DNA of 6,846 nt from an uncultured Peptococcaceae bacterium (lineage in GTDB: Bacteria > Bacillota > Desulfotomaculia > Desulfotomaculales > Desulfocucumaceae). The notes below the pieces were generated by a model, which saw only the letters and a list, made by a program, of their open reading frames with translations, was not told where the DNA came from and searched no databases. The stretch is from the NCBI GenBank assembly GCA_958417755.1, contig CATZDY010000132.1, positions 1-6,846 on the forward strand, given 5' to 3'. Positions within the stretch are counted from its first letter, which is position 1; the number at the start of each line of letters is the position of its first letter. Shown here one piece after another: positions 1 to 4,200 of the stretch. Both the position numbers and the translations under genes were made by a program.

Positions 1-52
1 GGAAGGTGGCCGTACGGTAGGCGCTGGTGTTGTTACCTCTATTATTGAATAA
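1..52 (+). CDS. tuf: Elongation factor Tu, C-terminal end (partial)
   Basis: Reading from base 2, the frame gives EGGRTVGAGVVTSIIE and then a TAA stop at 50-52. The GGRTVGAGVV run is the conserved last beta strand of domain 3 of EF-Tu, the GTPase that brings aminoacyl-tRNA to the ribosome. Only 16 codons are visible, so nothing can be said about the rest of the protein. The gene is followed at once by a palindromic terminator and then by rpmG-secE-nusG, the position occupied by tufB in enterobacteria and by a second tuf copy in some Clostridia. Assignment to EF-Tu is firm despite the short length; that it is a second copy is inference. Confidence 0.9.
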   Translation, partial: EGGRTVGAGVVTSIIE

Positions 53-63
53 TTTAGAGCTGT

Positions 64-103
64 TAATAAATAAAATTGGTCATATGACCAATTTTATTTA
101 TTA
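64..103 (+). terminator. Intrinsic terminator after tuf (perfect 40-nt palindrome)
   Basis: Bases 64-83 are the exact reverse complement of 84-103, giving a 20+20 inverted repeat with no mismatch. The core is GGTCATATGACC and the outer arms are A/T only, so the 3' arm itself supplies the U-rich tract (ATTTTATTTATTA). It begins 11 bases after the tuf stop codon. The symmetry means it could work on either strand, but no convergent gene is visible. Function as a tuf terminator is inferred from position and structure. Confidence 0.8.
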
Positions 104-226
104 TGAAATTGCATGCCATTATATTTAGTGGTTGATAAAAATTGAATTATAATAAAACTTTTGTTAGATAGTGGTATGTTTGGGAAACATATAAGGAATA
201 CTGTGGATCAGTGGGTTTTCTAAGTA

Positions 227-255
227 TTGACAGCAATAATTTATTATGATAAATT
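227..255 (+). promoter_or_regulatory. Sigma-A-type promoter for rpmG-secE-nusG
   Basis: A perfect -35 box TTGACA (227-232) is followed after 17 bases by TAAATT (250-255). TGA directly before the -10 box provides the extended -10 TGn element. Transcription would start near 262, leaving a 5' leader of about 50 nt before the rpmG GTG. It lies downstream of the tuf terminator and upstream of the first gene, as expected for the operon promoter. An in-frame reading from TTG at 227 into rpmG exists, but it begins on the -35 box and is not the real start. Confidence 0.72.
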
Positions 256-310
256 ATGTGGGTCATGTACTAATTATCTTTGTGGTCTTGTGGCTTGGGA
301 GGTGTTATGG

Positions 311-460
311 GTGAGGGTAGGTTTAACACTTGCATGTACTGAATGTAAGCGTCGTAATTATACAACCACAAAAAATAAAAAAAATGATTCAAATAGGATT
401 GAAATGAAAAAATATTGTCGTTTCTGTCATACCCATACGATGCACAAAGAAACAAGATAA
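311..460 (+). CDS. rpmG: 50S ribosomal protein L33
   Basis: A 49-residue protein beginning MRVGLTLACTEC and ending HTMHKETR, the usual length and sequence of bacterial L33, a small protein of the large subunit near the tRNA exit site. Two Cys pairs are intact: C9-x2-C12 and C36-x2-C39 (YCRFC), so this is the zinc-ribbon (C+) form rather than the cysteine-less paralogue made in zinc-starved cells by some Bacillota. I chose the GTG at 311 because GGGAGGTG (297-304) lies 8 bases upstream and the protein then matches family length; reading further upstream in frame gives non-L33 sequence. It is the first gene after the promoter at 227-255 and is followed by secE after 48 bases. No tRNA-Trp gene is present in that gap, though some genomes have one there. 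Confidence 0.95.
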   Translation: MRVGLTLACTECKRRNYTTTKNKKNDSNRIEMKKYCRFCHTHTMHKETR

Positions 461-508
461 AAGAATAATCCCTTTTCATTAATAATTGAATGGGTGTGAG
501 CACTAGTT

Positions 509-826
509 ATGACAGGACAAGACAAAAGAGACAATTCCGGGGGGAAGGAATTGGAAGCGAAAAGTAGGGATCTTGGTACAAAAAAAGTTGTAGCAAAATC
601 AGACAAAAAGACTGTAGCTGTAAAAAGAGAAAAAGGTAATTTTGCAGAACGGACACGAAAATTCTTTAGAGGCGTTATCAATGAATTAAAAAAGGTACAC
701 TGGCCAAACCGCCGCGAGATTATCATATACACCTCGGTGGTTGTGGTGGCTGTTTTAGTGGTGACGGCACTTATATGGGTCTTTGATACACTGCTAAGTA
801 CAATCCTACAACTTATTATTCGCTAA
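509..826 (+). CDS. secE: Preprotein translocase subunit SecE
   Basis: 105 residues. SecE is an essential subunit of the SecYEG channel in the cytoplasmic membrane, clamping around SecY. The SecE/Sec61-gamma domain covers about residues 48-105: a conserved amphipathic surface helix with FFRGVINELKKVHWPNRREI (52-71), then one hydrophobic transmembrane segment at about 71-93. The first roughly 47 residues are hydrophilic, rich in Lys and Asp/Glu, and look disordered. This makes the protein much longer than the roughly 59-residue SecE of Bacillus subtilis; such extensions occur in several phyla. ATG at 509 is the first possible start, since a TGA in the same frame lies at 497. The ribosome binding site is modest (GGGTGTGAG, 492-500). 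nusG follows after 39 bases, the near-universal secE-nusG pairing. Confidence 0.95.
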   Translation: MTGQDKRDNSGGKELEAKSRDLGTKKVVAKSDKKTVAVKREKGNFAERTRKFFRGVINELKKVHWPNRREIIIYTSVVVVAVLVVTALIWVFDTLLSTILQLIIR

Positions 827-828
827 CC

Positions 829-865
829 GGGGAGGTGAGGGATCTGCAAGACGGGTTCCTTAATT
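829..865 (+). promoter_or_regulatory. Displaced nusG ribosome binding site with hairpin spacer
   Basis: The only strong Shine-Dalgarno in front of nusG, GGGGAGGTGA (829-838), ends 27 bases before the ATG, far beyond normal spacing. Between them, 836-846 can pair with 852-862 (11 pairs, four of them G-U) around a CAAGA loop. Folding this hairpin would leave GGGGAGG directly at its 5' foot and the ATG three bases after its 3' foot, restoring a workable distance. No in-frame start exists nearer to the Shine-Dalgarno, because TGA at 836-838 closes the nusG frame. The arrangement is seen in the sequence; its role in initiation is inference. Confidence 0.5.
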
Positions 866-1393
866 ATGACTAAAGAATGGTATGTAATCCATACGTATTC
901 GGGGTATGAAAATAAAGTAAAAGCAAACTTAGAAAAACGAATCGAATCCATGAATATGGAAGAGAAGATTTTTCGTATCCTTGTGCCCATGGAAGACGAG
1001 ATAGAAATTAAAAATGGTAAGCGTAAAATAAATAAGAAAAAAGTTTTTCCTGGCTATGTATTGGTGGAAATGATTATGACAGATGACTCATGGTATGTTG
1101 TACGAAATACGCCAGGTGTAACAGGATTTGTGGGTACAGGTGCAAAGCCAATTCCTTTATCAGAGAATGAGGCCTTGCATATCATTAAGAACATGGGCAT
1201 GGATGAGCCGCGTCCCCGGGTGGATTTCAGTGTAAATGAACATGTGCGAGTAAAAGCTGGTCCTTTTGAAGGTTTTGAAGGGATTATTGATGAAATTTAT
1301 GCTGAAAAATCGAAATTGCGGGTTATTATTTCTATGTTTGGTCGTGATACGCCGGTAGAATTGGATTTCTTTCAGGCAGAAAAATTGGATTGA
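866..1393 (+). CDS. nusG: Transcription termination/antitermination factor NusG
   Basis: 175 residues, standard NusG length. NusG binds RNA polymerase at the clamp helices and the beta lobe, affects pausing and, through its KOW domain, contacts Rho or ribosomal protein S10. The NGN domain covers about residues 1-112, with KEWYVIHTYSGYENKVKANL near the start and the family signature FPGYVLVEM at 61-69. The C-terminal KOW domain (about 121-175) contains VRVKAGPFEGFEGI (127-140). Asn81 and Thr82, which I recall being needed by Bacillus NusG to read TTNTTT pause sequences, are both present. ATG at 866 gives the conserved N-terminus, although the strong Shine-Dalgarno sits far upstream with a hairpin between. 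Stop TGA is at 1391-1393, and a likely -35 box for the rplK promoter overlaps it. Confidence 0.97.
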   Translation: MTKEWYVIHTYSGYENKVKANLEKRIESMNMEEKIFRILVPMEDEIEIKNGKRKINKKKVFPGYVLVEMIMTDDSWYVVRNTPGVTGFVGTGAKPIPLSENEALHIIKNMGMDEPRPRVDFSVNEHVRVKAGPFEGFEGIIDEIYAEKSKLRVIISMFGRDTPVELDFFQAEKLD

Positions 1394-1417
1394 TTCAAGC
1401 CCAATGGGTGATAAAAT
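1390..1417 (+). promoter_or_regulatory. Probable promoter for rplK-rplA
   Basis: TTGATT (1390-1395, overlapping the nusG stop) is followed after 16 bases by TAAAAT (1412-1417). TGA immediately precedes that box, forming an extended -10. The start would fall near 1424, giving a leader of about 38 nt before rplK. An L11 promoter at this position is known in enterobacteria, which makes a matching one here plausible. Read-through from the rpmG promoter is not excluded, since no terminator is visible between nusG and rplK. Confidence 0.45.
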
Positions 1418-1461
1418 GGAATCAATAGAAATGTAGTATGTGAATAAGGAGGTGTGAAAGC

Positions 1462-1887
1462 ATGGCTAAAAGGATTGCCGCAGTGATTAAGCTTCAATGT
1501 GAGGCAGGCAAAGCCAGCCCTGCTCCTCCTGTGGGTCCTGCTTTGGGGCAACATGGGGTTAATATTATGGCTTTTGTGAAGCAATACAATGAAGCAACAG
1601 CCAAGCAAGCAGGTTTGATTATACCTGTAGAAATTACAGTATATGAAGATCGTTCCTTTACTTTTATTACCAAAACGCCACCTGCAGCTGTATTATTGAA
1701 AAAGGCTGCAGGCATTGAAACCGCATCAGGTGAACCAAATAAGAAAAAAGTGGGAACAGTATCTTTGGATAAGGTAAAGGAAATTGCAGAGCTGAAAATG
1801 AAAGACTTAAATGCTGCATCCCTAGAGGCAGCAATGAGTATGATTCAGGGTACTGCCCGTAGTATGGGAATTGAGATTGCTGAGTAA
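1462..1887 (+). CDS. rplK: 50S ribosomal protein L11
   Basis: 141 residues, exactly the common length for L11, the protein at the base of the ribosomal stalk that binds the GTPase-associated centre of 23S rRNA. The N-terminal domain (about 1-72) holds the conserved stretch PAPPVGPALGQHGVNIM (20-36), including Pro22 and Pro23, the prolines at the thiostrepton/micrococcin site. The C-terminal RNA-binding domain (about 73-141) contains KTPPAAVLLKKAAGIETASG (71-90) and ends TARSMGIEIAE. A strong AAGGAGGTG (1446-1454) lies 7 bases before ATG 1462. In many bacteria rplK and rplA form a unit repressed by free L1 binding near the rplK start; I could not confidently identify such a site in the short leader here. 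Confidence 0.97.
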   Translation: MAKRIAAVIKLQCEAGKASPAPPVGPALGQHGVNIMAFVKQYNEATAKQAGLIIPVEITVYEDRSFTFITKTPPAAVLLKKAAGIETASGEPNKKKVGTVSLDKVKEIAELKMKDLNAASLEAAMSMIQGTARSMGIEIAE

Positions 1888-1950
1888 ACAATCTATCATC
1901 AAAAGCTTATGTGGGAGGATTGTGATCCGTTTACCACAAGGAGGTTTATA

Positions 1951-2649
1951 ATGGCAAAGCATGGAAAAAAATTCACAGATGCTCAAAAACAAGTGGATAG
2001 AAACCAATTGTATGAGCCTGCGGATGCTTTAGAATTGGTTAAAAAATTAGCAGTAGCTAAGTTTGACGAAACAATAGAAGTGGTTGTGCGTTTGGGCGTT
2101 GACCCAAGACATGCAGATCAACAAGTCCGTGGAGCAGTGGTTTTGCCCCATGGTACAGGAAAGACAAGAAAAGTATTGGTTTTTGCTAAAGGCGACAAAG
2201 CCAAAGAAGCTGAAGATGCAGGAGCTGACTTTGTAGGAGCAGAAGATATGGTGGAAAAAATCCAAAAAGAAGGATGGTTGGATTTTGATGTGGCGGTTGC
2301 TACTCCTGATATGATGGGTTTAGTGGGGCGTTTAGGTAAGATTTTAGGCCCCAGAGGTTTGATGCCAAACCCTAAAACCGGTACAGTTACCTTTGATATA
2401 ACCCAAGCAGTGAAAGAGATTAAAGCTGGGAAGATAGAGTACCGGGTTGATAAAGCAGGTATTATTCATGCTCCCATTGGAAAAGCTTCTTTTTCAGTCG
2501 AAAACTTGCAAGATAATCTTCGTACTTTAATGGAGCAACTGATCAGAGTAAAGCCAGCTGCAACAAAAGGAACTTATATTAAAGGCGTAGGCATTTCATC
2601 CACCATGGGTCCAGGAATCAAAATCAATACACAAAAGCTCACCGCATAG
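1951..2649 (+). CDS. rplA: 50S ribosomal protein L1
   Basis: 232 residues, normal for L1, which forms the mobile stalk near the E site and helps release deacylated tRNA; free L1 commonly represses its own operon. Visible family blocks are FDETIEVVVRLGVDPRHADQ (38-57), RGAVVLPHGTGK (60-71), LGPRGLMPNPKTGTVTFDI (132-150) and IEYRVDKAGIIHAPIGKASF (162-181). ATG 1951 was chosen over in-frame ATG 1909 because AAGGAGG (1938-1944) sits 6 bases ahead of it and MAKHGKKF is the normal L1 N-terminus. The gap from rplK is 63 bases. Inside that gap a 9-codon reading from GTG 1922 ends in TAA at 1949-1951, overlapping this start by one base; it is probably fortuitous. No terminator separates the gene from the L10 leader that follows. 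Confidence 0.96.
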   Translation: MAKHGKKFTDAQKQVDRNQLYEPADALELVKKLAVAKFDETIEVVVRLGVDPRHADQQVRGAVVLPHGTGKTRKVLVFAKGDKAKEAEDAGADFVGAEDMVEKIQKEGWLDFDVAVATPDMMGLVGRLGKILGPRGLMPNPKTGTVTFDITQAVKEIKAGKIEYRVDKAGIIHAPIGKASFSVENLQDNLRTLMEQLIRVKPAATKGTYIKGVGISSTMGPGIKINTQKLTA

Positions 2650-2679
2650 GAAATAAAAACAAAAAATTATGATATACCT

Positions 2680-2800
2680 TTGACTGTAGACAGTTGGTGC
2701 AGAAAGCTTAATGGAAAATCCGCCAGCCGAGGCCGAGAAGTGATCCAAGTATGTCAATGAAAATTGACAGGCCTTCTATGTCTACAGGCCTGTTTTTTAT
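2680..2800 (+). ncRNA. L10-type leader RNA (autogenous attenuator of rplJ-rplL)
   Basis: The rplA-rplJ gap carries the features of the L10 leader of Bacillota. GACAGTTGGTGC (2689-2700) and CCGAGG (2727-2732) match what I recall of the conserved L10-binding kink-turn elements. GTTGG (2693-2697) can pair with CCAGC (2723-2727) to form the binding stem. Downstream is a terminator (2767-2798). CTGTAGACA (2684-2692) is perfectly complementary to 2779-2787, a 9-bp antiterminator that invades the terminator loop and 3' arm. A further hairpin, 2752-2758 with 2763-2769 around a GAAA tetraloop, takes the first three bases of the terminator 5' arm. Expected behaviour from the family: excess L10(L12)4 binds, blocks the antiterminator strand, and transcription stops before rplJ. 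Confidence 0.85.
2767..2798 (+). terminator. Regulated intrinsic terminator of the L10 leader
   Basis: ACAGGCCT (2767-2774) pairs perfectly with AGGCCTGT (2786-2793) across an 11-nt loop, and the stem runs into six T residues (2793-2798). It sits 32 bases before the rplJ start. It cannot coexist with the 9-bp antiterminator (2684-2692 with 2779-2787), which takes its loop and bases 2786-2787. It therefore looks like an attenuator rather than the end of a transcription unit. Confidence 0.85.
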
Positions 2801-2830
2801 TTGTTATCATGAGAAAGGGGGTGTACGTTC

Positions 2831-3361
2831 GTGCCCACCAGACAGAAAAAAGAAGAGTTATTGCAGGAAATAAAAGAAAAGCTGGACAGAGCCAATGTGG
2901 TTGTGTTGGCTGATTATCGTGGTCTTGATGTGGCTGCTATAACGAAATTGCGGCAGCAGCTAAGGAATAGTGGTAGTGAGCTGAAAGTATCAAAGAATAC
3001 TTTGACTTTAAAAGCCGCCACTGAGCTAGGATTCGAGGGCCTGGAAAAGTATTTGGAAGGTCCTACAGCCATTGCATTGGGCTATGAAGATTTGGTGGCT
3101 CCAGCAAAAATACTATCGGATTTTGCCAAAGAATACAAAGTGTTGGAAATCAAGGGTGGATTATTAGAAGGTAAAGCCATTGATGCCAGTGAAATAAAAA
3201 GTTTGGCTGCCTTGCCTTCCCGAGAGGTATTGTTGGCTAAAATGTTGGGTAGCATGCAAAGCCCCATGTACGGATTTGCTGGTTGTCTACAAGGTCTGTT
3301 GCGAAATTTTGTGTATGCATTGGAAGCTATACGTCAACAAAAAGAAAATGAAAGTGCATAA
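2831..3361 (+). CDS. rplJ: 50S ribosomal protein L10
   Basis: 176 residues, within the usual 165-180 for L10. L10 anchors L7/L12 dimers to 23S rRNA at the stalk base and is the feedback regulator of this operon. The N-terminal rRNA-binding domain shows VVVLADYRGLDVAAITKLRQ (23-42) and LKVSKNTLTLKAA (51-63). The C-terminal helix that carries L12 dimers spans about 133-170. The start is GTG 2831, with AAAGGGGGTG (2814-2823) 7 bases upstream; MPTRQKKEELLQEIKEKL matches the family N-terminus and no ATG fits. The gene lies 32 bases after the leader terminator and 48 bases before rplL, which it must match stoichiometrically. Confidence 0.97.
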   Translation: MPTRQKKEELLQEIKEKLDRANVVVLADYRGLDVAAITKLRQQLRNSGSELKVSKNTLTLKAATELGFEGLEKYLEGPTAIALGYEDLVAPAKILSDFAKEYKVLEIKGGLLEGKAIDASEIKSLAALPSREVLLAKMLGSMQSPMYGFAGCLQGLLRNFVYALEAIRQQKENESA

Positions 3362-3409
3362 TTGATGCAATGATTAAAAAGGAAATGTGAATTTATAGGA
3401 GGTTTCAAT

Positions 3410-3793
3410 ATGTCTAAAGTAAACGAAATTTTAGAAGCAGTGAAAGGATTAACCGTTTTAGAATTGGCTGAATTGGTAAAAGCTTTTGAAGAAGAATTTG
3501 GGGTGTCCGCAGCAGCTCCTGTTGCTGTGGCAGCAGCTCCAGCAGCTGCAGGGGCAGCTCCAGCAGCTGCTGATGATGCCCAAACAGAATTTGATGTTGT
3601 ATTAACTGGCGCTGGGGATAAAAAAGTCAATGTTATTAAAGTAGTGAGGGAAATTACTGGCCTTGGCTTAAAAGAAGCAAAAGAGTTGGTTGATAATGCT
3701 CCTAAACCAGTAAAAGAAAAAGTAGCAAAAGAAGAAGCTGAAGCCTTGAAAGCCAAATTGGAAGAACAAGGTGCTACTGTGGAATTAAAATAG
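3410..3793 (+). CDS. rplL: 50S ribosomal protein L7/L12
   Basis: 127 residues, slightly above the usual 120-125. L7/L12 is the multi-copy stalk protein that recruits EF-Tu, EF-G and other translational GTPases. Three parts are visible: an N-terminal dimerisation and L10-binding domain (1-31, MSKVNEILEAVKGLTVLELA...), a flexible Ala/Pro-rich hinge (about 32-56), and the C-terminal factor-binding domain (57-127) with KKVNVIKVVREITGLGLKEA (71-90) followed by KELVDNAPKPVKE. The hinge is encoded by a 17-bp direct repeat with a 21-bp period, which may explain the extra length. AGGAGGT (3397-3403) lies 6 bases before ATG 3410, one of the best ribosome binding sites in the window, fitting the need for several L12 copies per L10. 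Stop TAG is followed by an intrinsic terminator. Confidence 0.97.
   Translation: MSKVNEILEAVKGLTVLELAELVKAFEEEFGVSAAAPVAVAAAPAAAGAAPAAADDAQTEFDVVLTGAGDKKVNVIKVVREITGLGLKEAKELVDNAPKPVKEKVAKEEAEALKAKLEEQGATVELK
3533..3570 (+). repeat. 17-bp direct repeat in the L7/L12 hinge
   Basis: GCAGCTCCAGCAGCTGC occurs at 3533-3549 and again, identically, at 3554-3570. The offset of 21 bp is exactly seven codons, so gain or loss of a unit keeps the frame. The encoded protein is an Ala/Pro run with the motif APAAA repeated. It is internal to the rplL hinge and needs no mobile-element explanation. Confidence 0.8.
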
Positions 3794-3819
3794 TAAATAT
3801 TTTTTAAGCATTCAATAGG

Positions 3820-3850
3820 AAAAAGGGCCCTTTTTAAAAGGGTCCTTTTT
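3820..3850 (+). terminator. Intrinsic terminator after rplL
   Basis: AAAAAGGGCCC (3820-3830) pairs with GGGTCCTTTTT (3840-3850): eleven pairs, one of them G-U, with the 3' arm ending in five T residues. Three more A-T pairs can form inside the loop (3831-3833 with 3837-3839). It begins 26 bases after the rplL stop. It would end or strongly reduce the ribosomal-protein transcript before rpoB, in keeping with the two promoters just downstream. Confidence 0.85.
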
Positions 3851-3879
3851 GGTATAGAGTGTTTTTATTTACAGCTGTT

Positions 3880-3908
3880 TTGAAATATTGCTTTTTTGGG
3901 TGTATAAT
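3880..3908 (+). promoter_or_regulatory. Upstream promoter of rpoB (P1)
   Basis: TTGAAA (3880-3885) and a perfect TATAAT (3903-3908) are separated by 17 bases. Transcription would start near 3915. It lies 29 bases past the rplL terminator. GCTTTT (3890-3895) and AAAAGC (3911-3916) form an inverted repeat flanking the -10 box, possibly chance in such AT-rich DNA. A transcript from here would have a leader of about 285 nt before rpoB. Confidence 0.7.
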
Positions 3909-3962
3909 GTAAAAGCAAAAGCATATAAAGGTTTTTTATGATTAAATTAAAGGATTTGTTAA

Positions 3963-3991
3963 TTGACAAAAAAAAAAAAATTTGCTATCAT
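3963..3991 (+). promoter_or_regulatory. Downstream promoter of rpoB (P2), A13 tract in spacer
   Basis: A perfect -35 TTGACA (3963-3968) is followed after exactly 17 bases by TATCAT (3986-3991). The spacer begins with a homopolymer: counting the final A of the -35 box, bases 3968-3980 are thirteen consecutive A residues, followed by TTT. The start would fall near 3998, giving a leader of about 200 nt. The A tract may bend the DNA and could also change length by slippage, which would alter spacer length. Confidence 0.75.
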
Positions 3992-4053
3992 TTAAAAATG
4001 TCTATTCTATATGTGTCAGAATAACCAAAATATTATTCATAAGGAAAATATAG

Positions 4054-4083
4054 ATGTATTCACTGCTGTTTTTTAGGGAATAA
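4054..4083 (+). CDS. Possible 9-codon leader ORF ahead of rpoB
   Basis: ATG 4054 opens a nine-residue frame, MYSLLFFRE, ending in TAA at 4081-4083. AAGGA (4041-4045) lies 8 bases upstream, so it could be translated from either rpoB promoter transcript. It ends 27 bases before a strong RNA hairpin. I recognise no known leader peptide, and a frame this short with an A-rich ribosome binding site can easily arise by chance. It is recorded because it is the only start-with-Shine-Dalgarno seen in the long rpoB leader before rpoB itself. Confidence 0.2.
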   Translation: MYSLLFFRE

Positions 4084-4110
4084 TATTCTGGATTTCATAT
4101 TACTATGCTT

Positions 4111-4155
4111 GAAAGCGAGGTCTTGGTAGAACCAGTACCTTGCTTTTCGTTGTTT
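4111..4155 (+). promoter_or_regulatory. rpoB leader hairpin followed by a TTNTTT motif
   Basis: Bases 4111-4121 pair with 4137-4147 (eleven pairs, two of them G-U). After a C/T mismatch, 4123-4127 pair with 4131-4135, closing a three-base AGA loop. This is the most stable-looking hairpin in the rpoB leader. TTGTTT (4150-4155), which fits the TTNTTT sequence recognised by Bacillus-type NusG, follows two bases later. A hairpin a few bases ahead of TTNTTT is the layout of known NusG-dependent pause sites. The tail is interrupted by C and G, so a strong terminator is less likely. Processing by RNase III is another possible role. Confidence 0.4.
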
Positions 4156-4187
4156 CTTATCTAGACTTGCATTACTCTCATAAGGGG
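4153..4187 (+). promoter_or_regulatory. Hairpin able to mask the rpoB ribosome binding site
   Basis: TTTCTTAT (4153-4160) can pair with ATAAGGGG (4180-4187): five Watson-Crick pairs plus three G-U, closing a 19-nt loop. The 3' arm contains the whole AAGGGG Shine-Dalgarno of rpoB (4182-4187). It can form next to the 4111-4147 hairpin without conflict. The helix is only moderately stable because of the G-U pairs and large loop, so a regulatory role is tentative. Confidence 0.3.
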
Positions 4188-4200
4188 TGTGGTGTTTTTG

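Noticed and set aside
142..170. TTGAAT (142-147) and TAGATA (165-170), 17 bases apart, as another rpmG promoter
   Set aside because: Both boxes are weak and occur in AT-rich DNA just after the tuf terminator. The TTGACA/TAAATT pair at 227-255 is far better and closer.
175..191. 7-bp inverted repeat TATGTTT/AAACATA with a GGG loop upstream of rpmG
   Set aside because: Short, A/T-dominated, lies before the predicted transcription start and has no second copy in the window; not enough to call an operator.
461..508. tRNA-Trp gene between rpmG and secE
   Set aside because: Seen there in some genomes, but the 48-base gap is too short and shows no tRNA arms.
1394..1461. Possible L1-binding autoregulatory site in the rplK leader
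   Set aside because: I could not fold a convincing copy of the L1-binding helix here, and the predicted promoter occupies the first part of the gap. A covariance search for L1 leaders would be needed.
2645..2675. TATGAT (2668-2673) as the -10 box of a separate rplJ promoter
   Set aside because: No reasonable -35 sequence lies 16-18 bases upstream. Read-through from rplA into the L10 leader explains expression without it.
3998..4024. Short frame MSILYVSE starting at the predicted P2 transcription start
   Set aside because: No ribosome binding site is possible on a P2 transcript, and the frame has only eight codons.
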